Of a stretch of DNA of 64,000 nucleotides, positions 1 through 9,859 are shown piece by piece. The stretch's first letter is position 1, and every line of letters starts with the position of its first letter. A program made the position numbers and the translations under genes. Source of the DNA: Stenotrophomonas maltophilia (GTDB lineage: Bacteria; Pseudomonadota; Gammaproteobacteria; Xanthomonadales; Xanthomonadaceae); contig NZ_CP037858.1 of NCBI RefSeq assembly GCF_006974125.1, forward strand, positions 1,612,001-1,676,000, given 5' to 3'. The notes under the pieces are model-generated. The model searched no databases and had not been told where the DNA came from. It saw only the letters and a list, made by a program, of their open reading frames with translations.

Positions 1-102
1 TGGTGGGGAGCGTCTGGCATATGCGGCATGCCCCCATTCTAGGCGATGGCGCCGGTTGCAAACGGTCACGAAGCGGCTGGGAACCAGTCACCTTCACGCC
101 CC

Positions 103-108
103 TATAAT
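103..108 (+). promoter_or_regulatory. -10 box (TATAAT), leaderless start
   Basis: A perfect TATAAT lies 7 nt before the chosen ATG at 115, so transcription would begin at or next to the start codon and the message would be leaderless. I see no convincing -35 hexamer 17 nt upstream. This supports the start at 115 over the in-frame ATG at 46, which lies upstream of the box. Confidence 0.5.
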
Positions 109-114
109 CGGGCA

Positions 115-2109
115 ATGGACTCTTCATGGATCGACGCCACCCTCGCGTGGATTGCCGCTCACCCCGTGCTGGCGGGTGCCGTTATCTTCCTCATCGCCTT
201 CTGCGATGCGGCGATCATTCTCGGCGCCATCGTGCCGGCCCTGCCGCTGCTGTTCGCGGTGGGCGTGTTCATTGGCCTGGGCCAGATCTCCGGGCCGTAC
301 GCGGTGGCGGCTGCGGCATTGGGTGCGTTTGCCGGCGATGGCATCAGCTACTGGATCGGCCGTCGCTGGGGCGATCGACTGCGCGGCATCTGGCCGTTCA
401 GCCGCTATCCGCAGCTGCTCGACCGTGGCGAGAACCTGTTCCGCCGCAATGCATTCAAGAGCATCCTGGTGGCGCGCTACGTTGGCGCGATCCGCCCATT
501 CGTGCCGGCCATCGCCGGCATGATGAAGATGCCCGCCAGCCGCTATGTGCAGGCCAGCGGCATCGCCAGCATTTCCTGGGCAGTGCTGTTCCTGGCCCCC
601 GGCTGGATCCTCGGCGAAGCGTATGACGCGGTGGCTGCCGTGGCCGGTCGACTGGTGGTGGTGGTCGGCCTGCTCGCGGTGATCCTTGGCCTGGTCTGGG
701 CCATCGTGCTGTACGGCTACCGCTGGTCGGCCGCACGCATGGACAACTGGCTGGCACGCCTGCTGGACTGGTCCAACCGCCACCCGACGCTGGGCCGCTA
801 CACCGTCGGCGTGCTGGACCCGAAGCGCCGCGAATCGGTGCCGCTGGCGATGCTGGCGTTGATGCTGCTCTTGCTGGGCTGGGGCTGGTTCGCGCTGCTG
901 ACCGTGGTAGTCGCACACGGCGAGCCGCTGGCCATCGACCTGCTGGTGCACCAGGCCATGCTGGCGCTGCGTAATCCTCTGGCCGACTACCCGATGGCGG
1001 CCCTGGCCTCGCTCGGCGCCTGGCAGGTGCTGTTGCCGGCCACGGCCGCGGCGATGGGCTACCTGATCTGGCGCCGGCGCTGGATGGCCGCCGCGCACTG
1101 GTTGGCGGCCCTGGCCTTCGGCCTGGCGTTGACCATGCTGCTCGGCGCCACCGTGGATGTGGTGCGGCCGGTCGATGCCAGCAGTGGCTTCGGCTTCCCG
1201 TCGGTGTCGGTGACCATGGCCACCATCACCTTCGGCTTCTTCGCGGTGCTGATCGCACGCGAGATGCCCGGCCGCACCCGCGTCTGGCCGTACCTGGTCT
1301 CGGGCATCGTGGTCAGCCTGATCGGCTTCTCGCGCCTGTACCTGGGCGCGCATTGGCTGAGCGACGTGATCGGCGGCATGCTGTTCGGCACGTTCTGGCT
1401 GCTGGTACTGGGCATCGCCTACCGCCGCCGCTTCAACCGCTCGTTCTGGGTGAAGCCGGTCGCCTGGCTGTTCTACGGCGTCTTCGCCGTGGCGGCGATG
1501 TGGTACGCGCCACGCCACATTCCGGTGAAGCTGGAACGCTTCGAACCGACCCTGCCGGCCCCGCAGGCGATGGACATGCAGGCCTGGTGGCAGCACGACT
1601 GGGCGCAGTTGCCGGCACGCCGCAACGAATTCGACGATGATCAGCGCTGGCCGCTGGACGTGCAGGTGGCCGGGCCGCTGGCGCCACTGCAGGCACAGCT
1701 GGAAGCGCGCGGCTGGAAGCGGCAGGAACAGGCCGGCTGGCAGCAGGCGCTGCTGATGCTGGACAAGAACACCGGCGCCGACGAACTGCCGGTGCTGCCA
1801 GCCACGCTGGACACCCGCGTGGAAGCACTGCTGATGGTGCGCCAGGGTGCAAAGCCGGATGAGCGCTACGTGCTGCGACTGTGGCCGGCACCCGCGCAAC
1901 TGCAGCCGGGCAACACGCCGCTGTGGCTGGGCAGTGCACAGACCCTGCGTTACGAGCGCCACTTCGAATGGATCGGCATGTGGCACCCGCTGCGCGGTGT
2001 CGACCCGGCATTGAATGCCGTGAAGGAAGCCGTGCAGGACCTGCCGCAGCGCGAGGATGTGCACAGCGAAACCGGGTTGCCGGTGCTGCGGTTGAAGACG
2101 CAGCCGTGA
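115..2109 (+). CDS. DedA / PAP2-like / LssY-C fusion membrane protein
   Basis: 664-residue polytopic inner-membrane protein. The N-terminal ~190 residues are a DedA (SNARE-associated/VTT) domain with the typical GDxxxYxxGR-like stretch (GDGISYWIGRRWG). Residues ~245-445 form a PAP2-type phosphatase membrane domain. The last ~200 residues are a soluble domain resembling the LssY C-terminal domain. DedA proteins act in lipid-carrier flipping and membrane homeostasis, and PAP2 domains dephosphorylate lipid phosphates, so a role in undecaprenyl-phosphate or lipid recycling is an inference. The third PAP2 motif is intact (SRLYLGAHWLSD). The first lacks its lysine (LGATVDVVRP) and the second reads FPSVSV instead of PSGH, so phosphatase activity is doubtful. 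An in-frame ATG at 46 exists but lies upstream of the -10 box. A REP cluster follows the gene. Confidence 0.85.
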   Translation: MDSSWIDATLAWIAAHPVLAGAVIFLIAFCDAAIILGAIVPALPLLFAVGVFIGLGQISGPYAVAAAALGAFAGDGISYWIGRRWGDRLRGIWPFSRYPQLLDRGENLFRRNAFKSILVARYVGAIRPFVPAIAGMMKMPASRYVQASGIASISWAVLFLAPGWILGEAYDAVAAVAGRLVVVVGLLAVILGLVWAIVLYGYRWSAARMDNWLARLLDWSNRHPTLGRYTVGVLDPKRRESVPLAMLALMLLLLGWGWFALLTVVVAHGEPLAIDLLVHQAMLALRNPLADYPMAALASLGAWQVLLPATAAAMGYLIWRRRWMAAAHWLAALAFGLALTMLLGATVDVVRPVDASSGFGFPSVSVTMATITFGFFAVLIAREMPGRTRVWPYLVSGIVVSLIGFSRLYLGAHWLSDVIGGMLFGTFWLLVLGIAYRRRFNRSFWVKPVAWLFYGVFAVAAMWYAPRHIPVKLERFEPTLPAPQAMDMQAWWQHDWAQLPARRNEFDDDQRWPLDVQVAGPLAPLQAQLEARGWKRQEQAGWQQALLMLDKNTGADELPVLPATLDTRVEALLMVRQGAKPDERYVLRLWPAPAQLQPGNTPLWLGSAQTLRYERHFEWIGMWHPLRGVDPALNAVKEAVQDLPQREDVHSETGLPVLRLKTQP

Positions 2110-2115
2110 TGGATC

Positions 2116-2200
2116 CGCCGGGCATGGCCCGGCGCTACCGGAACGCGGACGGGTAGCGCCGGGCCATGCCCGGCGGTGTAGATCCACGCCATGCGTGGAT
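2116..2200. repeat. Three SMAG-type REP elements
   Basis: Three 23-nt GTAG-headed palindromes fill the gap between convergent genes: 2116-2138 (GTAG on the minus strand, GCCGGGC/GCCCGGC type), 2153-2175 (plus, same type) and 2178-2200 (plus, CCACGC/GCGTGG type). The first two face each other as an inverted pair and could fold into one long hairpin, so they may also end both convergent transcripts. Confidence 0.85.
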
Positions 2201-2205
2201 GGCTT

Positions 2206-2784
2206 CTACGGCATCCAGCCCAGCAACTGCTGCAACCGCTGGTGCGGGTCATCCAGCTGCAGCAGCTGCAAACGTTGCTGCTCGCTCAGCGGCAGCAGCT
2301 CGGCCAGCCGCCAGCCGACCCAGCTGGCCTGGTCCAGCAGCGCCGGATTGGCCGGCGCATAGGCCTCACCGGCCTGCTCGATGATGTGCCCCAGCACCGT
2401 GGCCAGCAGTGCATGCTGCGGCCGCAGTTCGTCATCGGGGTCTTCCTCGCACCAGCGCACATCGGCCACCACCAGGCCATTGTCGCGCACGCGGGTGCGC
2501 TCGACATGGAAGCGGCGGGTGCCGCGCAGGCGCAGCTGCAGCACGCCGTCGGCGCCGACATCGAAGTCTTCGATGCGCACCTGCACGCCGTAGGCCGCCG
2601 GTGTTGCCGGTGCCCCCACTTCCTGGCCGTCGAGGATCAGGCAGACACCAAAGCCTTCGCCACTACGGCCGCTGTCGCGCACCAGATCAAGGTAGCGCCG
2701 CTCGAACACGCGCAGGCCCACCGCTGCACCCGGCACCAGCGTGGTGTGCAGCGGAAACAGTGGCAGTAACGTATCGCTGCTCAT
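2206..2784 (-). CDS. Lon N-terminal (LAN/LON) substrate-binding domain protein
   Basis: 192 residues covering a stand-alone Lon substrate-binding domain (starts LLPLFPLHTTLVPGAAVGLRVFE, the PLFPL..V..PG..LPL.IFE..Y pattern of the family). No AAA+ or Ser-Lys protease domain is present. Such proteins are widespread and their role is unclear; binding of misfolded or regulatory proteins is only an inference. The ATG overlaps the stop of mpl by 4 nt (ATGA), so the gene is translationally coupled to mpl as the distal gene of a two-gene operon. Its stop TAG lies in a GTAG adjoining a REP. Confidence 0.85.
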   Translation of the reverse strand: MSSDTLLPLFPLHTTLVPGAAVGLRVFERRYLDLVRDSGRSGEGFGVCLILDGQEVGAPATPAAYGVQVRIEDFDVGADGVLQLRLRGTRRFHVERTRVRDNGLVVADVRWCEEDPDDELRPQHALLATVLGHIIEQAGEAYAPANPALLDQASWVGWRLAELLPLSEQQRLQLLQLDDPHQRLQQLLGWMP

Positions 2785-4145
2785 CGGGCCTGCAGCGCGG
2801 CAAGGAAGCGGCGCGGTGCGCCGTCGAAGCCACCATTGGACATGAACACCACGTGGTCGCCGCTGCGCGCGCTGGCCTGCAGCTGCGCCAGCAGCGCGGC
2901 GGTATCCGGCACCGCGTGCGCTTCACCACGCACCGCGGCGATCACAGCGGCGGCATCCCAGGCCAGTTCCGGGCGGTGCAGGAACACCACTTCGTCGGCC
3001 AGCGCCAGCGAGGGCGCCAGCGCCTGCGCATGGGCGCCCAGACGCATCGAATTGCTGCGCGGCTCCATTGCAACCACGATGCGCGCATCGCCCACCTTGG
3101 CACGCAGGCCTTCCAGCGTGGTGGCAATCGCGGTCGGATGATGGGCGAAATCGTCGTAGACGGTGATGCCGTCGTGGCTGCCGATCACTTCCATGCGGCG
3201 CTTGACGCTGCGGAAACGCGCCAGCGCCGGGATCACCTCGGACGGCGCCACGCCCACTGCATGTGCAGCGGCCAGCGCGGCCAGGCCGTTGAGCACGTTG
3301 TGACGGCCAAGCAATGACCACTGCACATCGCCCAGCGCCTGCCCGCGATGGTGCACACGGAACGCGCTGCCATCGGCAGCCAGCAGTTCCGCATGCCATT
3401 CCAGGGACGGGTCGAAACCGAAGCGCTCGACCGGGGTCCAGCAGCCCATCGCCAGCACCTCGGCCAGGTGCTGATCCTCGCCGTTGACGATCAGGCGGCC
3501 ACGCGCCGGCACGGTGCGCACCAGATGGTGGAACTGGCGCTGGATCGCGGCCACATCCGGGAAAATGTCGGCGTGGTCGTATTCAAGGTTGTTGAGGATG
3601 GCCACCAGCGGCCGGTAGTGCACGAACTTGCTGCGCTTGTCGAAGAAGGCGGTGTCGTACTCATCGGCCTCGACCACGAATTCGCGGCCCTGGCCCAGGC
3701 GCGCGGAAACGCCGAAATCCTCGGCCACGCCGCCGATCAGGAAACCCGGGGAGCGCCCGGCGCTTTCCAGCAGCCAGGTGAGGATGGTGGTGGTGGTGGT
3801 CTTGCCATGGGTGCCGGCCACGGCCAGGGTGTCGCGGCCCGGCAGTACCTGTTCGGACAGCCACTGCGCACCCGAAATGTAGCGCTGGCCGGCGTCGAGC
3901 ACGGCCTCCACGGCCGCATTGCCGCGCGAGAGCGCGTTGCCGATCACCACTTCATCGGTTCCGGCCGGCACGCTGTCGGCGCGATAGCCCTGGTCCAGGG
4001 TGATGCCCAGCTGTTCCAGCTGGGTCGACATCGGCGGGTAGATGGCCTGGTCGCTGCCACTGACCGTATGGCCGAGTTCCCGCGCCAGGGCGGCCACGCC
4101 GCCCATGAAGGTGCCGGCGATTGCAAGGATATGTACGCTGCTCAT
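2781..4145 (-). CDS. mpl: UDP-MurNAc:L-Ala-gamma-D-Glu-meso-DAP ligase
   Basis: 454-residue cytoplasmic Mur-ligase-family enzyme of peptidoglycan recycling; it joins recovered murein tripeptide to UDP-N-acetylmuramate. The N-terminal Rossmann segment (MSSVHILAIAGTFMGG, with SVHI.GI.GT.M typical of Mpl) is followed by the ATP-binding P-loop GTHGKTTTT at residues ~111-119, a central domain with NNLEYDHADIF, and a C-terminal ligase domain with the DDFAHHPTAI motif. Length matches Mpl (about 450). The start was placed at the ATG beginning MSSVHI; reading further upstream adds an unrelated basic tail. The Lon-domain gene overlaps its stop codon. Confidence 0.95.
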   Translation of the reverse strand: MSSVHILAIAGTFMGGVAALARELGHTVSGSDQAIYPPMSTQLEQLGITLDQGYRADSVPAGTDEVVIGNALSRGNAAVEAVLDAGQRYISGAQWLSEQVLPGRDTLAVAGTHGKTTTTTILTWLLESAGRSPGFLIGGVAEDFGVSARLGQGREFVVEADEYDTAFFDKRSKFVHYRPLVAILNNLEYDHADIFPDVAAIQRQFHHLVRTVPARGRLIVNGEDQHLAEVLAMGCWTPVERFGFDPSLEWHAELLAADGSAFRVHHRGQALGDVQWSLLGRHNVLNGLAALAAAHAVGVAPSEVIPALARFRSVKRRMEVIGSHDGITVYDDFAHHPTAIATTLEGLRAKVGDARIVVAMEPRSNSMRLGAHAQALAPSLALADEVVFLHRPELAWDAAAVIAAVRGEAHAVPDTAALLAQLQASARSGDHVVFMSNGGFDGAPRRFLAALQAR

Positions 4146-4397
4146 GACCGGGGATTGTGACCGATGACGGCTGTATAGGGCCAATGTCCGCCCCCGGGTA
4201 AGACAAGTCCTACACCGGATGTGAGAAAACTCCAATCTTCTGTCAGGGAATTCCCGATAGCGATGTTCTGTGAACCCGGACACAATTCGAACTGCCAGCC
4301 GCAGTACCCGAACCGGTCCTACTCCCCAAGAGGCCATCCCCAAGGGAGCTCATGCTGCGGGGCCCTGAGCAAGCCCTCTGCTGGCGCCTATGAAACG

Positions 4398-4436
4398 ACA
4401 CAGGCCTGATCCTCGCGGACCAGGCCTGTGTTTTTT
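4398..4436 (+). terminator. Intrinsic terminator (plus-oriented, possibly bidirectional)
   Basis: An 11-bp perfect stem (ACACAGGCCTG / CAGGCCTGTGT) with a 12-nt loop is followed on the plus strand by six T. On the minus strand it follows adk and is trailed only by TCGTTTC, so it may serve adk weakly. The strong U-tract points the other way, where no annotated plus-strand gene lies upstream. The rest of 4146-4473 shows no other gene; the minus-strand half holds the mpl upstream region. Confidence 0.75.
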
Positions 4437-4473
4437 GCGCCCGAAGGGCTGGCGGCAGGCCGGCCCCACCGGA

Positions 4474-5037
4474 TCAGGCCTTGATCGCCGCCAGGATGCG
4501 GGCTTCGATCTCGTCCAGTTCACCGACGCCGTCGACGCGGGCCAGGGTGCCACGGCCGGCGTAGAAGTCGACCACCGGGGCGGTCTGGTCGTTGTAGACC
4601 TGCAGGCGCTGGCGCACCGCTTCCGGATTGTCGTCGGCACGACCCTGCTCCTTGGCGCGACCGGCGATGCGGTCGACCAGCAGCTCGGTGGCCACGTCCA
4701 GCTGCACCACGGCATCCAGCGGCTGGCCGATCTTGGCCAGCAGGCCGTCCATCGCGTTGGCCTGGGCCACATTGCGCGGGTAGCCATCGAGGATGAAGCC
4801 CTTGGCGACATCGGCCTGGGTCAGGCGCGACTCCAGCATGCCCAGCAGGATGTCGTCCGACACCAGGTTGCCGGCATCCATCACCGTCTTGGCCTGCTTG
4901 CCCAGCTCCGTGCCCGCGGCGATTTCCGCGCGCAGCATGTCACCGGTCGAAATGTGGGCGATCCCCAGCTTTTCCTTCAGGCGCGTCGCCTGTGTCCCCT
5001 TGCCCGAACCGGGCGGTCCCAACAGAACCAATCGCAT
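4474..5037 (-). CDS. adk: Adenylate kinase
   Basis: 187-residue cytoplasmic nucleoside monophosphate kinase (ATP + AMP = 2 ADP). Residues 1-16 carry the P-loop MRLVLLGPPGSGKGTQ. The NMP-binding segment ISTGDMLRAEIAAGTELG and the DGYPRN motif are intact. The LID is the short type (DRIAGRAKEQGRADDN), without the zinc-binding cysteines of long forms. The start at MRLVLL was chosen because the family begins there. It is divergent from pfp with a 136-bp spacer. Confidence 0.96.
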   Translation of the reverse strand: MRLVLLGPPGSGKGTQATRLKEKLGIAHISTGDMLRAEIAAGTELGKQAKTVMDAGNLVSDDILLGMLESRLTQADVAKGFILDGYPRNVAQANAMDGLLAKIGQPLDAVVQLDVATELLVDRIAGRAKEQGRADDNPEAVRQRLQVYNDQTAPVVDFYAGRGTLARVDGVGELDEIEARILAAIKA

Positions 5038-5173
5038 TGACCTGACTCCAACGTGTTGAAAACAAAGAAGGTTCGCGCCCCGGACGGACCGGTATCGCTG
5101 CACCGCAATAGCGCCACTTTACCGCATCCGGGTAATGTCCCTGCAATGTCCTTTCCCCCGAGCAGGTAGACGC

Positions 5174-6430
5174 ATGCGCAACGGTACTCTCCTCTACGCC
5201 CAATCCGGTGGTGTCACCGCAGTCATCAACGCCACGGCGGCGGCGGTGATCGAGCAGGCCCGGGCCAAGGGCATCAAGGTCCTGGCCGCGCGCAACGGCA
5301 TCCTCGGCGCGCTGCGCGAAGAGCTGATCGACACCAGCAAGGAGAGCGCTGCGGCGATCCGCGCCCTCGCCCATACCCCGGGCGGCGCCTTCGGCTCGTG
5401 CCGGGTCAAGCTGAAATCGCTGGACGCCGACCGTGCCCGCTACGACCGCCTACTGGAAGTGCTGCGTGCCCACGACGTGCGCTGGTTCCTCTACAACGGC
5501 GGCAACGACTCGGCCGATACCGCGCTGAAGGTCTCGCAGCTGGCCAAGGCCTCCGGCTACGACCTGACCTGCATCGGCGTGCCCAAGACCATCGACAACG
5601 ACCTGGCGGTGACCGACACCTGCCCCGGCTTCGGCTCGGCGGCCAAGTACACCGCGGTGTCGGTGCGCGAGGCAGCACTGGACGTGGCGGCGATGGCCGA
5701 AACCTCCACCCGCGTCTTCATCTACGAGGCGATGGGCCGCCACGCCGGCTGGCTGGCCGCCGCCGCTGGCCTGGCTGGCAACGGTGATGACGAAGCGCCG
5801 CACATCATCCTGCTGCCCGAGCGCGCCTACGACGAGGCCGCGTTCCTGGCCAAGGTGAAGGCGGTGGTCGAGCGCGTCGGCTACTGCGTAGTGGTGGCGT
5901 CGGAAGGCATCGCCACCGCCGATGGCCGCTTCGTTGCCGACGCCGGCGGCGGCAAGGACTCGTTCGGCCACTCGCAGCTGGGTGGCGTGGCCGCGCACCT
6001 GGCCGGACGGGTCAAGGACCAGCTGGGCCTGAAGGTGCACTGGGCACTGCCCGACTACCTGCAGCGCTCGGCCCGCCACCTGGCCAGCAAGACCGACTGG
6101 GAGCAGGCGCAGGCGGTCGGCAAGGCTGCCGTGCAGCTGGCGCTGAAGGGCCAGAACGGCGTGATGCCGGTGATCGTGCGCAGCAGCGACGCACCGTACC
6201 GCTGGAAGATCGAAGCGGCGCCGCTGTCGAAGATCGCCAACCACGAGAAGAAGATGCCGGCCGGCTTCATCCGCCGCGATGGCTTCGGCATCACCGCCAA
6301 GGCGCGCGCCTACCTGTCGCCGCTGATCAAGGGTGAAGCGCCGCTGCCCTACGGCGCCGACGGCCTGCCGAAATACGTCACGCTGAAGAACGTGGCGGTG
6401 AAGCAGAAGCTGCCACGCTTCGAGGGCTGA
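5174..6430 (+). CDS. pfp: PPi-dependent 6-phosphofructokinase
   Basis: 418-residue enzyme phosphorylating fructose 6-phosphate with pyrophosphate in a reversible glycolytic/gluconeogenic step. Phosphoryl-donor specificity is readable: the GGDG of ATP-PFKs is NGGND (residues ~108-112), placing Asp where ATP enzymes have Gly, and PGTIDND is PKTIDND (~137-143), placing Lys where ATP enzymes have Gly. Both substitutions are the known signature of PPi use. The FGSAAKYTAVS motif and the MGRHAGWLA substrate loop are present. Start ATG at 5174 is preceded by an AGCAGGTAG ribosome-binding site. Xanthomonads are known to use this enzyme instead of an ATP-PFK. Two pyrophosphatase genes lie nearby at 7797 and 18169. 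Confidence 0.95.
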   Translation: MRNGTLLYAQSGGVTAVINATAAAVIEQARAKGIKVLAARNGILGALREELIDTSKESAAAIRALAHTPGGAFGSCRVKLKSLDADRARYDRLLEVLRAHDVRWFLYNGGNDSADTALKVSQLAKASGYDLTCIGVPKTIDNDLAVTDTCPGFGSAAKYTAVSVREAALDVAAMAETSTRVFIYEAMGRHAGWLAAAAGLAGNGDDEAPHIILLPERAYDEAAFLAKVKAVVERVGYCVVVASEGIATADGRFVADAGGGKDSFGHSQLGGVAAHLAGRVKDQLGLKVHWALPDYLQRSARHLASKTDWEQAQAVGKAAVQLALKGQNGVMPVIVRSSDAPYRWKIEAAPLSKIANHEKKMPAGFIRRDGFGITAKARAYLSPLIKGEAPLPYGADGLPKYVTLKNVAVKQKLPRFEG

Positions 6431-6435
6431 CCCGG

Positions 6436-6535
6436 AAAAAGGGACGGAGGGGATTAAGTCGCATACGCCCCTCCGTCATCTCCAACAGCGTCAGTAGTGG
6501 GTCGGATACGACTTAATCCCCTCCGTCCCCTTTTT
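6436..6535. repeat. 100-nt long inverted repeat (GGGACGGAGGGGATTAAGTCG arms)
   Basis: The arms 6436-6461 and 6509-6535 are complementary over 26 positions with one extra C in the right arm; the sequence is A5-GGGACGGAGGGG-ATTAAGTCG and its complement. Pairing continues imperfectly for ~9 nt inward. The right end supplies a T-run (CCCCTTTTT), so on the plus strand it can work as a terminator for pfp. It is palindromic like the REP elements but of unrelated sequence. Confidence 0.8.
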
Positions 6536-6548
6536 GTGGAGGAGCATC

Positions 6549-6938
6549 ATGGCACTGCGTGTTGTTCGACTGGGTTCGCCGCGCGCTCCCGGCGAGGGCC
6601 TGCGCATCGGTACCGTGCGGCGGCCACCGCGCGGTGTGCCGCGCAGCGAGTTCGCCCGGCAGGACTGGTATGACGTCTGGTTCCCGACACTGTCGCCCAG
6701 CGCGGCACTGGTGAAGCAGGCGCACGAGGCGAGAACGGCCGCCGACTGGAATTCATTCTTCCGCCACTACACGACCGAGATGAAGACGCCCGATGCCGCC
6801 CACGCGCTGGACCTGCTGGCTGCGATGTCGCAGCACAGTGACATCAGCGTGGGGTGCTATTGCGAGGATGAGGCGCACTGCCACCGCAAGGCCCTGCGCG
6901 AGCTGCTGGTGGCGCGTGGGGCGACGCTGGCGGAGTGA
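6549..6938 (+). CDS. DUF488 family protein
   Basis: 129-residue small cytoplasmic protein of the DUF488 family. Seen features are IGTVRRPPRGV near the N-terminus, the internal YDVWFPTLSPS and W..F...Y segments, and the C-terminal ISVGCYCEDEAHCHRKALRELL, a cysteine/histidine motif (CYCxxxxxCHRxxL) typical of DUF488. The biochemical role of the family is not established. A GGAGGA ribosome-binding site precedes the ATG, directly after the long inverted repeat, so the gene probably has its own transcription or depends on read-through from pfp. A REP element follows. Confidence 0.85.
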   Translation: MALRVVRLGSPRAPGEGLRIGTVRRPPRGVPRSEFARQDWYDVWFPTLSPSAALVKQAHEARTAADWNSFFRHYTTEMKTPDAAHALDLLAAMSQHSDISVGCYCEDEAHCHRKALRELLVARGATLAE

Positions 6939-6950
6939 TGATTGCAGGGT

Positions 6951-6973
6951 TGCCGGCCAGCGGCCGGCACTAC
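6951..6973 (-). repeat. SMAG-type REP (GCCGGCC variant)
   Basis: A minus-oriented GTAG followed by TGCCGGCC...GGCCGGCA arms. It lies between the stop codons of convergent genes. Confidence 0.7.
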
Positions 6974-7010
6974 CCGTGGATGACCGCTTGGGTACACCGC
7001 CCACGCAATT

Positions 7011-7514
7011 TCAATTGCAGGCCTTGCCTTCCATCTGCAGCTGCGCGGCGAACATGGTCACCTGCGGAATCTGGCCGGCAGCGGCCTGCTTCTTCGCCTC
7101 TTCCAGGTAGATGCGCGACTGGCCCTGCCCGTCCAGCTCGACCTTGTTGCTCGACGGCAGCCGCCACACGCGCACCACCGCCTGCTGTGCCGGGCACGCA
7201 GCACTGGGCACGCGGATCACATCATTGAGCTTCCAGCCCTTGCCGGCACTTGGCTGCGCCTTGGCGTAGTCGACGAAGCGCGCGCGCGGCTGGCATTGTT
7301 CGCTCGTACGCACCGCAGAGAAGCGATACGGCTCGGCCGCCTGCCCGGTGAATGCACCTTCCAGGCGCGCACAGGCCTCGGGGATCTGCCGCAGCGTATG
7401 CACCGCGCCTACCGCCTGCGGTGCACCCACGGCACGCTGCAGTTCCGGGGTTTCCGCCGCGAAGGCCGGCAGCGCCGGGGCAAGGGCGGCGAGCATCAAC
7501 AGGGACAAGCGCAT
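7011..7514 (-). CDS. Secreted protein of unknown function
   Basis: 167 residues with a clear Sec signal peptide (MRLSLLMLAALAPALPAFA, cleavage after AFA at ~19). The mature protein has five cysteines, including PEAC, SEQC, PSAAC and a C-terminal KACN, which suggests disulfides and a periplasmic location. I do not recognise the domain. It lies alone between convergent DUF488 and divergent hppA. The ATG follows a GGAGATTCCCC segment that gives a plausible ribosome-binding site. Confidence 0.75.
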   Translation of the reverse strand: MRLSLLMLAALAPALPAFAAETPELQRAVGAPQAVGAVHTLRQIPEACARLEGAFTGQAAEPYRFSAVRTSEQCQPRARFVDYAKAQPSAGKGWKLNDVIRVPSAACPAQQAVVRVWRLPSSNKVELDGQGQSRIYLEEAKKQAAAGQIPQVTMFAAQLQMEGKACN

Positions 7515-7601
7515 GGGGAATCTCCTTCAGGACTGCGCGCAGGCTTGCAGAGATTGGCTTAACGGGGTGCAAAGGCGCGTGGGTCGAGCAGCGGCGACGC
7601 C

Positions 7602-7624
7602 CGGCGGGCGCGGCCCGGCGCTAC
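7602..7624 (-). repeat. SMAG-type REP (imperfect)
   Basis: A minus-oriented GTAGCGCCGGGCC head with an imperfect complementary arm, in the spacer upstream of hppA. Confidence 0.55.
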
Positions 7625-7796
7625 CATCCAGCCGCGGGTGCACGCATACTGCGGGTACCAGGGAATGCTGAACACCGCCATACGTCGGACGACCACCAAG
7701 GTCGGTACGGGTTGGTTCCAGGCTGCAGCCCGTCGTCCCCCTCGTGGTGCCGTTCATCGCCACTGGATGCCTACATCCATTCTGCGGAGGGGTCTA

Positions 7797-9820
<2,024 letters not shown>

Positions 9821-9824
<4 letters not shown>

Positions 9825-9843
9825 ATCCACGCCATGCGTGGAT
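9821..9843 (+). repeat. SMAG-type REP overlapping the hppA stop codon
   Basis: GTAG plus CCACGC/GCGTGG palindrome. The TAG of the head is the stop codon of hppA. It lies between the convergent hppA and tonB genes. Confidence 0.85.
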
Positions 9844-9859
9844 GACGGGCCTGGCCCGG

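Noticed and set aside
4221..4409. 62-codon plus frame between mpl and adk
   Set aside because: It has no ribosome-binding site or domain and runs into the terminator stem; a non-coding RNA is more likely than a protein.
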